This document shows, piece by piece, positions 48,073 through 56,475 of a stretch of DNA of 64,000 nt (position 1 is its first letter; the number at the start of each line of letters is the position of its first letter). Origin of the DNA: Lutibaculum sp963816555 (GTDB lineage: Bacteria; Pseudomonadota; Alphaproteobacteria; Rhizobiales; Tepidamorphaceae). The DNA is taken from the NCBI GenBank assembly GCA_963816555.1, contig CAWFLD010000020.1, positions 62,001 through 126,000 of the forward strand, given 5' to 3'. The position numbers were made by a program, and so were the translations under genes. Below the pieces are notes generated by a model. It saw nothing but the letters and a program-made list of their open reading frames with translations. It did no database searches and had not been told where the DNA came from.

Positions 48073-48456
48073 TCACACCGTGACGGGGCTGTCGGGGTCG
48101 GCGAGGGCCTCGGCGGCGGCCTGGCGGTGGACCGGCTTGATGTGCTGGGCGACCGAGGAGAGCGCCGCCATCAGGATGGCGCCGTCGTCGAGGAAGCCGA
48201 TGCCCATCAGGAAGTCCGGCACCGTGTCGAAGGGCAGGATGAAATAGGCGAGCGCGCCGAGCAGGATCGCGCGGACCGATGTCGGCGTCTCCGGGTCCAT
48301 GACGCAGTAATAGGCGGCGACGAGATCGTGCGTGAAGGGAACGCGCGCGGCGACGCGGCGCAGCCGCGGCCAGAACTCGTTCGCGACCATCTTCATGCGT
48401 TCGGCGATCAGGCGCGGGTCCTGGGCGGCCGCGCCGGTGAAGCTGTCCTTGTTCAT
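48073..48456 (-). CDS. YkvA/DUF1232 family membrane protein
   Basis: The 127-residue protein contains the DUF1232 signature AILLGALAYFILPFDTVPDFLMGIGFLDDGAILMAAL (about 64-100), with the conserved Pro-Asp pairs in two short membrane-associated helices. The family is widespread and its function is unknown. The start MNKDSFTGAA at 48456 has GGACAGGG upstream. It converges with the quinone oxidoreductase gene. Confidence 0.88.
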   Translation of the reverse strand: MNKDSFTGAAAQDPRLIAERMKMVANEFWPRLRRVAARVPFTHDLVAAYYCVMDPETPTSVRAILLGALAYFILPFDTVPDFLMGIGFLDDGAILMAALSSVAQHIKPVHRQAAAEALADPDSPVTV

Positions 48457-48795
48457 CCCTGTCCGTCCTCTTGGGCGATCAGCGCGTTTTTGGGCGATCA
48501 GCGTGTTGTCCCAAACATGGTGACGATGCCGGCCGCTGGCAAACCCGCGACCGGCGCGTACGGCTTCCGGCACGGCAGATGCCGCAGCGGAATCAACGGT
48601 CCGTGCGCCGCCGTGACCGTGCGGCGGCGGGCGAAATCGCGCCCGCGCGGGCGTGGCGGAGCGCCGGCCTCACGCCGCGCGCCACCACTTGTGAGCCGGA
48701 GTGATGAGCGCCGGCCCCGCCGCCGGGGCTAGCGTCTGCCCGGCTCGGGGCCGCGGGCTCCGGGCATCCAGCAAACGATGGACGGGGAACCTCAG
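48457..48795. repeat. 339-base intergenic region with two 18-base direct repeats
   Basis: TTGGGCGATCAGCGCGTT (48471-48488) and TTGGGCGATCAGCGTGTT (48490-48507) are near-identical, 19 bases apart, just upstream of the DUF1232 start. They could be a tandem operator, since the spacing is close to two helical turns. Elsewhere the gap shows only G+C-rich sequence with no convincing gene. Confidence 0.6.
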
Positions 48796-49191
48796 ATGAC
48801 CACCCAGAACGCATTCTTCGCCGGGCTGCTCGGCGCCGCCCTGATGCTCGGCACGGCCGCTCCGGCCTTCGCCCAGAGCGACTCCATGTCGGACGAGTAT
48901 GGCGGCATGACCCGCGAGGAGTTCATCGCCGAGTGCAAGAGCATGGCGTCGGACGACGCGATGGGCGGCGACTCGATGTCGGACGACGCCATGGGCAAGG
49001 AATCCGGCGCGATGGACACGATGGGCGACGACGCGATGGCCAAGGACTCGATGGCGAAGGACTCGATGTCCGGCGAGGGCATGGAGAAGGACTCCATGTC
49101 GGGTGACGCGATGGGCGGCGACGCGATGGCCGGCGGCATGAGCCACGACGACATGGTCGCCAGGTGCAAGGAGGTGCTGGGCAGCATGTAG
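48796..49191 (+). CDS. Pentapeptide MXKDX repeat protein
   Basis: The 131-residue protein (start MTTQNAFFAG; an earlier ATG at 48778 is possible) has a signal peptide ending APAFAQ. A long run of pentapeptides follows, such as DSMSD, DAMGK, DSMAK and DSMSG, with Met at every fifth position. This matches the MXKDX repeat family of secreted proteins. Two cysteines flank the repeat (AECKSM, ARCKEV). The Met/Asp periodicity suggests metal binding, but that is an inference. A G+C hairpin without a T tract (about 49201-49228) follows. Confidence 0.82.
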   Translation: MTTQNAFFAGLLGAALMLGTAAPAFAQSDSMSDEYGGMTREEFIAECKSMASDDAMGGDSMSDDAMGKESGAMDTMGDDAMAKDSMAKDSMSGEGMEKDSMSGDAMGGDAMAGGMSHDDMVARCKEVLGSM

Positions 49192-49244
49192 CCCGGCTCC
49201 GCGCGCCGCGGCCCACGGTCGCGGCGCGTCGGCGGCCCGGTGCC

Positions 49245-50276
49245 TCAGTGCCAGTCGATGGAGCGGCCGTGCCAGTCGCCGCCGGCGAGGATCCGGGGCG
49301 CGCCGCCGGGCCACAGCGTCAGCGTGAGGTCCGGCGGGATGCCCGCGCCCGCCGGCTCGAGGCGCAGCCAGGCGAGCGGCCGCTCCGCGGTCGCACGCTC
49401 GCCCGCGGCCTCCAGCGTCTCGCGGATCTGCCGGCGGGTGCCGTCCGCGAGATATTGCCAGACGATCGTGTGGAAGACGACGCGCGCCGTCCCCTGGGGC
49501 GGCTCGTGCAGGCGCGTAGCCAGCCACCCGGCGGCGTCCGCCCGCTCGACCCTGAGGCCCGCCGCGGCCGCGGCGTCGAGCGCGGCGCGCAGGCGGGCGA
49601 GCCGGTCCGCCTGGTCGGCCCAGACATAGGACTCGAGGCGCAGCCGGTCCTCGCGGCTTGCGGCGTCGAGCGGATTCCTGTCGCAGCCCGCCCGGCTCGC
49701 GATGCGCGGGAAGGGATCGACCGGCACCGTCCCCGACGCGTCCGGCGCGAGGGTGAACGGCGCGCCGTCGGGGCCCGCCTCGCGGTCGCCGTAGCGGTAG
49801 CGCCACCTGTCGGGCAGCAGGTTGAGCCCGGCGGAGCTGCCGATCTCGAGGAGCGACAGCGGCAGTCCCGTCTCCGCCGCCACGGTCACGAGGCCCGGCA
49901 GCAGCATCGCCGAGCGGGCCACCTCGTTCGTCTGCGGCGGCTGGTCGATCCATCCGTCGACGAAGGCGGCGTGCCGCGCCAGGGCCTCCAGCGCCGCGTC
50001 GCCCAGCCGGTCGGCCTGCCATGCCGCCGGCGGATACTGCGCGCTCAGCGCCGGATCGCGCCCCTGCAGCACGAGCGCGTGCAGCGCGCCGGCGAGCCGC
50101 AGCGCCAGCGCGTCGGCCTGCGGATCCCCCGGCCAGTCGAACAGCCGGTCCGTCAGCGGCGTCCCCGGCCGCAGCCTCTCCGCCAGCCCGTCGAGCAGCG
50201 CGGCCGTGAAGGGCGAGCCGAGCCTGCGGCATACCTCAGCCTGGACGCGAAGCGTCTGCGGCAGGTCCTCGCTCAT
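49245..50276 (-). CDS. DUF2332 family protein
   Basis: The 343-residue protein matches DUF2332: N-terminal CRRLGSPFTAALLDGLAERL, NEVARSAMLLPGLVTVAAETGLPLSLLEIGSSAGLNLLPDRW (a class-I methyltransferase-like glycine motif at about 145-150), and HTIVWQYLADGTRRQIRETLE. The EIGSSAG motif suggests a Rossmann-type SAM-binding fold, but no activity is established for the family. It overlaps the Nudix gene by 4 bases, and they form a unit. Confidence 0.85.
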   Translation of the reverse strand: MSEDLPQTLRVQAEVCRRLGSPFTAALLDGLAERLRPGTPLTDRLFDWPGDPQADALALRLAGALHALVLQGRDPALSAQYPPAAWQADRLGDAALEALARHAAFVDGWIDQPPQTNEVARSAMLLPGLVTVAAETGLPLSLLEIGSSAGLNLLPDRWRYRYGDREAGPDGAPFTLAPDASGTVPVDPFPRIASRAGCDRNPLDAASREDRLRLESYVWADQADRLARLRAALDAAAAAGLRVERADAAGWLATRLHEPPQGTARVVFHTIVWQYLADGTRRQIRETLEAAGERATAERPLAWLRLEPAGAGIPPDLTLTLWPGGAPRILAGGDWHGRSIDWH

Positions 50277-50827
50277 TCGCGCCACTGGCGGTTGCCGGGC
50301 ATCAGATCGCCGGTCGCGCCGTCGGGGTTGGCGAAGGGCGTCGCGGCGCCGGCCGCCGCCTCGCGCTCGTGGCCGAGCGCCCAGTGCACGCTCGGGAAGG
50401 CGATGTCGTCCCAGGGGATCTCCTCCCAGGGAAACACCGTGACCTCGCGGCTCTCGGGGCCGGCCGCGTAGTCGCCGGAGAGCGTCGCGCGGTAGATCAG
50501 CTGCACCTGCGACAGGCGCGGGATGGCGTAGACGGCGAGCAGGGATTCGATCGCGATGTCCGCGGTCGCCTCCTCCCAGGCCTCGCGGCGGGCGCCGTCC
50601 TCCGGCGTCTCGTGCTGCTCCAGATAGCCCGCCGGCAGCGTCCAGAAGCCCGAGCGCGGCTCGATCGCGCGCCGGCACATCAGGATGCCGCCCGCGGCGC
50701 GGACGACGGAGCCGACCACGATCTTCGGGTTGCGGTAGTCGACATAGCCGCAGCGGCGGCAGACGGCGCGGGTGACGTTGTCGCCGTCCGGCACGACATG
50801 CTCGAAATCGGGAAGCTCGTCTGTCAT
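50273..50827 (-). CDS. Nudix hydrolase with N-terminal zinc ribbon
   Basis: The 184-residue protein has a short CRRC zinc-ribbon-like segment (about 23-26) and a perfect Nudix box, GYLEQHETPEDGARREAWEEA (Gx5Ex7REUxEE; about 67-87). It should hydrolyse a nucleoside diphosphate derivative using Mg. The N-terminal VCRRCGYVDYRNPKIVVG resembles the NudC-like or ADP-ribose-type subfamily in alphaproteobacteria. The start at 50827 gives MTDELPDFEHV. It is coupled to DUF2332. Confidence 0.9.
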   Translation of the reverse strand: MTDELPDFEHVVPDGDNVTRAVCRRCGYVDYRNPKIVVGSVVRAAGGILMCRRAIEPRSGFWTLPAGYLEQHETPEDGARREAWEEATADIAIESLLAVYAIPRLSQVQLIYRATLSGDYAAGPESREVTVFPWEEIPWDDIAFPSVHWALGHEREAAAGAATPFANPDGATGDLMPGNRQWRE

Positions 50828-50888
50828 CGCCGTCGAGGATGCCGCGCCGGCGCGGCCCTTGGCAATGGCGCTTCGGCGGCGCAGCACG

Positions 50889-51368
50889 TCAGAAGGCGAG
50901 GGGCGCGTTGTCGACGACCTCCTTCATGACGAAAAAGGTGCGCGTCTGGCGCACGCCCGGCAGGGCGATCAGCTTGTCGCCGTGGATCCGGTTGAAGTCG
51001 GCGATGTCGCGCACCCGTATCTTCAGGAAGTAGTCGAAGTCGCCGGCCACGAGATGGCAGTCGAGCACGAAGGCGAGCTGCGCGACCGCCTCCTCGAAGG
51101 CGGCGAAGCTCTCCGGCGTCGAGCGGTCGAGCACGACGCCGACCATCACCAGCGCGCCCCGCTCGACCTTCTGCGGCGCCACCATCGCCGTGACGCGGCT
51201 GATGAAGCCTGCCGCGAACAGGCGCTGCGTGCGGCGGTGGCAGGTGGCGGGGCTGAGGCCCGCCCGCTGGGCGAGCTCGGCGTTGGTCAGCCGCCCGTCG
51301 GCCTGCAGCAGGCGCAGGAGGCGCAGGTCGGTGCGATCCAGTTCCGGCTCGGTGGAAGCTTCTTTCAT
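50889..51368 (-). CDS. acdR: Lrp/AsnC family regulator, likely AcdR-type
   Basis: The 159-residue protein has the Lrp helix-turn-helix (LDRTDLRLLRLLQADGRLTNAELAQRAGLSPATCHRRTQRL, about 10-50) and the RAM ligand-binding domain (HLVAGDFDYFLKIRVRDIADF). It is divergent from acdS with 150 bases between starts. In several rhizobacteria an Lrp-like AcdR next to acdS activates it in response to ACC, so the name is by context and family. The gene symbol is therefore tentative. Confidence 0.85.
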   Translation of the reverse strand: MKEASTEPELDRTDLRLLRLLQADGRLTNAELAQRAGLSPATCHRRTQRLFAAGFISRVTAMVAPQKVERGALVMVGVVLDRSTPESFAAFEEAVAQLAFVLDCHLVAGDFDYFLKIRVRDIADFNRIHGDKLIALPGVRQTRTFFVMKEVVDNAPLAF

Positions 51369-51518
51369 TTGTGGAGCATAGCTGCGGGTCAATTCAGGGT
51401 GAGTGGCCAAGGCATGACGCGATCTGCTCACATTCGCCCGGGACTTTGCAAGCACCTTCCGGGCGTTCCCTGCTAGCCTTCCGGCCTTCATCGCCACGCC
51501 AGACACGGACATGACGCC

Positions 51519-52532
51519 ATGCTTGAGAAGTTCGAGCGCTATCCCCTGACCTTCGGCCCGACCCCCATCGAGAAGCTCGACCGGCTGACCGGCCATCTCG
51601 GCGGCGACGTCGAGATCTACGCCAAGCGCGAGGACTGCAACTCGGGCCTCGCCTTCGGCGGCAACAAGCTGCGGAAGCTCGAATACATCGTCCCCGACGC
51701 GCTCGCCTCGAACGCCGACACGCTCGTCTCGATCGGCGGCGTGCAGTCGAACCACACGCGGCTGGTCGCCGCCGTCGCCGCCAAGCTCGGCATGAAGTGC
51801 CGCCTCGTGCAGGAAAGCTGGGTGCCGCACGAGGACGCCGTCTACGACCGGGTCGGCAACATCCTCCTGAGCCGCCTGATGGGCGCCGACAGCCGGGTGA
51901 CGGACGACGGCTTCGACATCGGCATCCGCAAGAGCTGGGAGGACGCCATCGAGGAGGTGAAGGCGGAAGGCGGCAAGCCCTACCCGATCCCCGCCGGCGC
52001 CTCGGTGCACAAATATGGCGGGCTCGGCTATGTCGGCTTCGCCGAGGAGGTGCGGGCGCAGGAGAAGGAGCTCGGCTTCGCGTTCGACTACGTCGTCGTC
52101 TGCACGGTGACCGGCTCGACGCATGCCGGCATGCTCGTCGGCTTCGCCGCCGACGGCCGCGCGGACAGGGTGATCGGCATCGACGCCTCCGCGACGCCGG
52201 ACCAGACGCGGGCGCAGGTCATGGAGATCGCGCGGAACACGGCCGGCCTCGTCGAGCTCGGCCGCGAGATCGGCGACCAGGACCTCGTGCTGATCGAGGA
52301 CTACGCCTATCCCGCCTACGGCGTGCCGTCGGAGGAGACGAAGGACGCCATGCGGCTGGTCGCGCGGCTCGAGGGGATGATCACCGACCCCGTCTACGAG
52401 GGGAAGTCGATGCAGGGGATGATCGACCTCGTCGGCAAGGGCTACTTCCCGAAGGGCTCGAAGGTGCTCTACGCCCATCTCGGCGGCGCGCCGGCGATCA
52501 ACGGCTATTCCTACGCCTTCCGCAACGGCTGA
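51519..52532 (+). CDS. acdS: 1-aminocyclopropane-1-carboxylate (ACC) deaminase
   Basis: AcdS breaks ACC, the plant ethylene precursor, into 2-oxobutyrate and ammonia. The 337-residue PLP enzyme has Lys50 (GGNKLRKLEY), Ser77 (GVQSNHT), Tyr293 and Glu294 (DPVYEGK), and Leu321 (YAHLGGAPAING). The Glu and Leu at these positions are those that separate true ACC deaminases from D-cysteine desulfhydrase relatives. With the divergent Lrp gene, the pair is typical of plant-associated bacteria. Confidence 0.93.
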   Translation: MLEKFERYPLTFGPTPIEKLDRLTGHLGGDVEIYAKREDCNSGLAFGGNKLRKLEYIVPDALASNADTLVSIGGVQSNHTRLVAAVAAKLGMKCRLVQESWVPHEDAVYDRVGNILLSRLMGADSRVTDDGFDIGIRKSWEDAIEEVKAEGGKPYPIPAGASVHKYGGLGYVGFAEEVRAQEKELGFAFDYVVVCTVTGSTHAGMLVGFAADGRADRVIGIDASATPDQTRAQVMEIARNTAGLVELGREIGDQDLVLIEDYAYPAYGVPSEETKDAMRLVARLEGMITDPVYEGKSMQGMIDLVGKGYFPKGSKVLYAHLGGAPAINGYSYAFRNG

Positions 52533-52556
52533 GCGCGGCGGCGGGCCGCGGCGGCC

Positions 52557-53166
52557 TCAGCCGGTCGCCGCGGGGCCCTTCATCGCCTTCTCGATCTCCG
52601 GCATCAGCTTCTGCTGCACCGATTCCGGCGTCAGCGGGCCGACATGCTTGTAGGTGATGCGGCCCTTGCCGTTGACGACGAAGGTCTCCGGCACGCCGTA
52701 GACGCCCCAGTCGATGCCGGTGCGGCCGTTGGCGTCGACGCCGACGGCGTCGAAGGGATTGCCGTGGGTGCCGAGGAAGCGGCGCGCGTTCTCGGTCTTG
52801 TCCTTGTAGTTCATGCCGTAGAGGCGGAAGCGGTCGTCCTTCGCCAGCTCCTCGAGCACCGGGTGCTCCTCGCGGCACGGCACGCACCACGACGCCCAGA
52901 CGTTGACGACGGTGACGTTGCCGTCCTCGAGATCGGCGGAGGCGAAGCCCGGCACCGGCCCGCCCGCGCGGCGCAGGCCCTCGAGCGGCGGCAGGTCGAA
53001 TGCCGGCACCTCCTGCCCGATCAGCGCGGAGGGGATGATCGAGGGGTCGCCCGCGCCGAGGCGGACGAAGAACAGGCGCCGCCAGCGCCAGGAACACGAC
53101 GAGCGGCGCGACGAGGGCGATGCGCAGGCCCCAGCGCGGCCGGCTTTCCACGGTGTCTTCGCTCAT
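52557..53166 (-). pseudogene. ccmG: Thiol:disulfide interchange protein CcmG/DsbE, frame broken by one extra base
   Basis: CcmG reduces apocytochrome c for haem attachment. The N-terminus (MSEDTVESRPRWGLRIALV, one membrane helix) and the thioredoxin domain with WASWCVPCREEHP are in different frames. They join at about 53075-53076, where GCGCCTGTTC should be GCGCTGTTC (LALAALFFVRLGAG). The interval is 3n+1. The restored protein has 202 residues. It overlaps ccmD by 4 bases at the end of the ccm operon. Confidence 0.9.
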
Positions 53167-53315
53167 TTGCGGCGGCGTTCCTGTCCGGGCGTCTCGCCGA
53201 GCTCCTCGAGCGCGTGGCGCTGCGCGGCGCCGTCGAGACGCAGCCAGACGACGAGGCCGGCGACGACGATCGCGGTCGCCGCATAGGCGAGGACGACGAA
53301 ATCCATGTGGCTCAT
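53163..53315 (-). CDS. ccmD: Heme exporter protein CcmD
   Basis: This 50-residue protein has one N-terminal membrane helix (DFVVLAYAATAIVVAGLVVWLRLD) followed by a charged tail, the standard CcmD layout. CcmD helps release holo-CcmE from the CcmABC complex. It overlaps ccmC and ccmG by 4 bases each, so the three are translated together. Confidence 0.88.
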   Translation of the reverse strand: MSHMDFVVLAYAATAIVVAGLVVWLRLDGAAQRHALEELGETPGQERRRK

Positions 53316-54064
53316 GACGCGGCCGCCTCCGCCAGGCTGAGTTGCGAGGCGGTGCGCACCCGCAGCGCGCGCACGCGGCGGCGCATGATCTCGTTGCGCA
53401 TCGCGGCGACGTGCATCGCCAGGAACAGGAGCGTGAAGCCGATGGCCATGATCAGGAGCGGGATGAGCATCGAGGTGTCGATCGTCGGGCCGCCGAGGCG
53501 GAAGACGCTGGCCGGCTGGTGCAGCGTGTTCCACCAGTCGACGGAGAACTTGATGATCGGCACGTTGATGAAGCCGACGAGGGCGAGGATCGCGCCCGGC
53601 CGCGCCGCGCGCGCGGGATCGTCGAAGGCGCGCCACAGCGCCATCAGGCCGAGATAGAGCAGGAACAGGACGAGCACCGAGGTCAGCCGCGCGTCCCAGA
53701 CCCACCACGTGCCCCACATCGGCTTGCCCCAGAGCGAGCCGGTGAGCAGGGCGAGGAAGGTGAAGGCGGCGCCGATCGGCGCGGCGGCGCGGGCCGAGAC
53801 GTCGGCCAGCGGATGGCGCCAGACGAGCGTGCCGAGCGAGGACGCGGCGATCATCGTGTAGCAGAACATCGCGAGCCAGGCGGCCGGCACGTGGATGTAC
53901 ATGATGCGCACGGTCTCGCCCTGCTGGTAGTCGACCGGCGAGTCCCAGACGGCGAAATAGAGGCCCACCGCGAGCACGAGCGCGGCCGAGCTCCACAGCC
54001 AGGGCTGCACCCGGGCCGAGAACTTCATGAAGCGGGTCGGGTTGGCGAGCGACAGGATGTTCAT
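53312..54064 (-). CDS. ccmC: Heme exporter protein CcmC
   Basis: CcmC loads haem onto CcmE in cytochrome c maturation system I. The 250-residue protein has six membrane helices, the tryptophan-rich WGTWWVWDARLTS motif (about residues 115-127), and flanking histidines (MYIHVPAAW, NTLHQPAS). The ATG at 54064 is preferred; an in-frame GTG lies 9 bases upstream. A 96-base gap separates it from ccmB. Confidence 0.94.
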   Translation of the reverse strand: MNILSLANPTRFMKFSARVQPWLWSSAALVLAVGLYFAVWDSPVDYQQGETVRIMYIHVPAAWLAMFCYTMIAASSLGTLVWRHPLADVSARAAAPIGAAFTFLALLTGSLWGKPMWGTWWVWDARLTSVLVLFLLYLGLMALWRAFDDPARAARPGAILALVGFINVPIIKFSVDWWNTLHQPASVFRLGGPTIDTSMLIPLLIMAIGFTLLFLAMHVAAMRNEIMRRRVRALRVRTASQLSLAEAAAS

Positions 54065-54160
54065 TGGAGACACTCTAGCACGCGTCCAGTGTAGCGCCTT
54101 CTATGCGGCCACAGTTTGACGTGCCGCAAGCGCCCTCGCCGACACATGCAGGATTTCATA

Positions 54161-54832
54161 TCATTCGAGCGCGAGCCGCAAGGCCGCGGCGGCGGCCCAG
54201 GGCGCGAGCACGAGGCTCGACAGCGAAAGGGCGGCGAGGATGCTGAGCGGCGTCGCCACCGGGACGGGCCCGACGAGGGCCGCTTCCGTCGCCGAGATGC
54301 CGAAGATCAGCACCGGCACGGAAAGCGGCAGGACCAGCACCGGCACGAGCAGCCCGCCGCGCCGCAGCGCCACGGTCAGGGCGGCGCCGATCGCGCCGAT
54401 CGAGGTCAGCGCCGGCGTGCCCACGAACAGCGTGAAGGCGACGACGGCGAGGCCCTTCGGCTCGACGTTGAGCATGATGCCGAGGAGCGGCGCGGCGACG
54501 ACGAGCGGCAGCCCGGTCGTCACCCAGTGGGCGAGCGTCTTGACGAGGCAGGTCAGCACCAGCGGCACCTCGCTCATCGTCAGGAGGTCGAGCGAGCCGT
54601 CCTCGTAGTCGGCCTTGAACAGCCGGTCGAGGCCGAGCAGCGTCGCCAGCAGCACGCCGAGCCACAGGAGCGCCGGCCCGATGCGCGACAGGAGGGCGAG
54701 GTCGGGCCCGAGCGACAGCGGCATCAGCGCGACGAGGATCAGGAAGAACACGACGCCCATCGTCGCGCCGCCGCCGGCCCGCGTGGCGAGCGCCGCCTCG
54801 CGGCGGAACAGGCTGAGAAGCGCCCCCGTCAT
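54161..54832 (-). CDS. ccmB: Heme exporter protein CcmB
   Basis: CcmB is the membrane subunit of the CcmAB ABC complex that drives release of haem-loaded CcmE. The 223-residue protein has six helices, with the family's FRREAALATRAGGGATMGVVFFLILVALMPLSLGPD at the start. It overlaps ccmA by 4 bases and forms one transcription unit with it. Confidence 0.93.
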   Translation of the reverse strand: MTGALLSLFRREAALATRAGGGATMGVVFFLILVALMPLSLGPDLALLSRIGPALLWLGVLLATLLGLDRLFKADYEDGSLDLLTMSEVPLVLTCLVKTLAHWVTTGLPLVVAAPLLGIMLNVEPKGLAVVAFTLFVGTPALTSIGAIGAALTVALRRGGLLVPVLVLPLSVPVLIFGISATEAALVGPVPVATPLSILAALSLSSLVLAPWAAAAALRLALE

Positions 54833-55432
54833 GCCGCGCGCCTCATCTCGAGCAGCCGCGTCTCGATCGGCATCTCGTCATGCGTCGCGATCATCGCCAT
54901 GCCGCCGCCGCGGACATGCTCGGTGACGAGCTCGAACAGCGTGCCGCGGGAGGCGCGGTCGAGCGCGGTGGTCGGCTCGTCGAGCAGCCAGACGGGGCGC
55001 TTCGCGCAGATCAGGCGGGCGAGCGACAGCCGGCGGCGCTGGCCGGCCGACAGCGTGTAGGCCGGGAAATGCGCCAGCGCGTCGAGGCCGACGGCGGCGA
55101 GCGCGGCGCGCATGTCGGGCCTGCCGGCGCCCAGCATCTCGCCCCAGAAGCGCAGGTTCTCCGCCACCGTCAGCGGCGCCTTGATGGCGTCGAGATGGCC
55201 GACATAGTGGGTCTGCTCGGCGAGCGTCAGCTCCGGGTCGCCGCCCTCGAGCGACGATTTCGCCCGCGGTGCGGTCGACGAGGCCGGCGACGACGCGCAG
55301 GAGCGACGACTTGCCGACGCCGTTCGGCCCGCGCAGCTCGAGCACCTCGCCCGAGCCGACGGAAAAGCCGATGCCGCCGAACACGTCGCGCCCGCCGCGC
55401 CGGCAGGCGAGGCCGCTCGCCACCAATCTCAT
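54829..55432 (-). pseudogene. ccmA: Heme exporter ATP-binding protein CcmA, frame broken by one extra base
   Basis: The ABC ATPase of the CcmAB complex. Walker A GPNGVGKSS is in the first frame; TLSAGQRRRLSLARL (signature) and VWLLDEPTTALD (Walker B) are in the second. They join near 55252, where GTCGCTCGAG should be GTCCTCGAG on the coding strand (GEIVLEGGDPELTLAEQTHYVGHLD). The interval is 3n+1 and the restored protein has 200 residues. The start is ATG 55432 (MRLVASGLACRRGG) or 55450. Confidence 0.9.
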
Positions 55433-55498
55433 CTGGACCCGTGCCCTCATGCTTTCCGGCCACAAAGCGGATCGCGGCCGCAAGCGCAAGGGGCCAGA

Positions 55499-56338
55499 TC
55501 ACTCCGCCCTTGCCGCCTCCCGGTGCTCGCCGTAGGCCTTCGCGAACTCGGCCGAGAACAGGAGGATCTGCGAGGAGTAGTAGATCCAGAGCAGGATGGT
55601 GACGAGCGAGCCGGCCGGGCCGTAGGTCGCCGCGATGCCGGCGCGGCCGATGTAGAAGCCGATGACGTAGCGCCCGATCTCGAAGAGCACCGCCGCCATG
55701 GCCGATCCGACCAGGGCCTCGCGCCACGGCACCGTGAACTCCGGCAGGATCTTGAAGATCGCGACGAAGAGCGCCGTCGACGCCAGGAGCGACAGGATCA
55801 GGTGGGCCGCCGCGCCGAGCCAGGTGACGTGGCCGAGCTGCGGCGCGATGACGCTCGAGACGGCGGTGACGCCGGCCGAGATGGCGAGCGAGACGAGGAG
55901 CAGGAAGCCGACCACCGCGGCGAGCGCCAGGCTGACGAGCCGGCTGCGCACCAGGAGCGTCATCGGCTTGGCGTCGGGCTCGCGGCGCCAGATCTCGTGA
56001 AGGTTGTCCTGCAGCTCGGTGATCGCGCCGGTGGCGAGGATGATGAAGAGGATGATGCCGGTGCCCGTCGACAGGAAGCCGCTGCCGAAGTCGCCGGCCT
56101 TCGTCAGCATCGAGTCGAGCGCGGTCGCCGGATCCTTGCCGATGAAGTTCGTGAACTCGGAGATCATCGCGCTGCGCACCGTGTCGGCGCCGAGGAAGAG
56201 GCCGGCGGTCATGTTCGCGATCAGCAGGAGCGGGGCGAGCGAGAAGGTCGTGTAGAAGGAAAGCGCCGCGCCCATGCGGAGGCAGCGGTCGTTCCACCAG
56301 CCGACGAATGCGGTCCTGAACAGGGCGATCAGCGACAT
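55499..56338 (-). CDS. YihY/virulence factor BrkB family membrane protein
   Basis: The 279-residue protein has six membrane helices and YihY/BrkB landmarks: GAALSFYTTFSLAPLLLI, IILATGAITELQDNLHEIW, and LVTILLWIYYSSQILLFSAEFAKAYGEH. The family was once called ribonuclease BN, which is wrong for these membrane proteins; its function is unknown. It lies between ccmA and the emrAB genes on the same strand. Confidence 0.9.
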   Translation of the reverse strand: MSLIALFRTAFVGWWNDRCLRMGAALSFYTTFSLAPLLLIANMTAGLFLGADTVRSAMISEFTNFIGKDPATALDSMLTKAGDFGSGFLSTGTGIILFIILATGAITELQDNLHEIWRREPDAKPMTLLVRSRLVSLALAAVVGFLLLVSLAISAGVTAVSSVIAPQLGHVTWLGAAAHLILSLLASTALFVAIFKILPEFTVPWREALVGSAMAAVLFEIGRYVIGFYIGRAGIAATYGPAGSLVTILLWIYYSSQILLFSAEFAKAYGEHREAARAE

Positions 56339-56475
56339 GGCGTGAGCGGTTGGGCTTCAGCGAGTTGGGCGTCAGCGAATGGGGCGGGCAGGGCGCGGAC
56401 CGGTGCCGCGCCGCCGCCGTGGCGAGACCTCGGGGCGTGCGTCTGCAACACCCGGGGGCGCCGTCGGTTCCTGCC

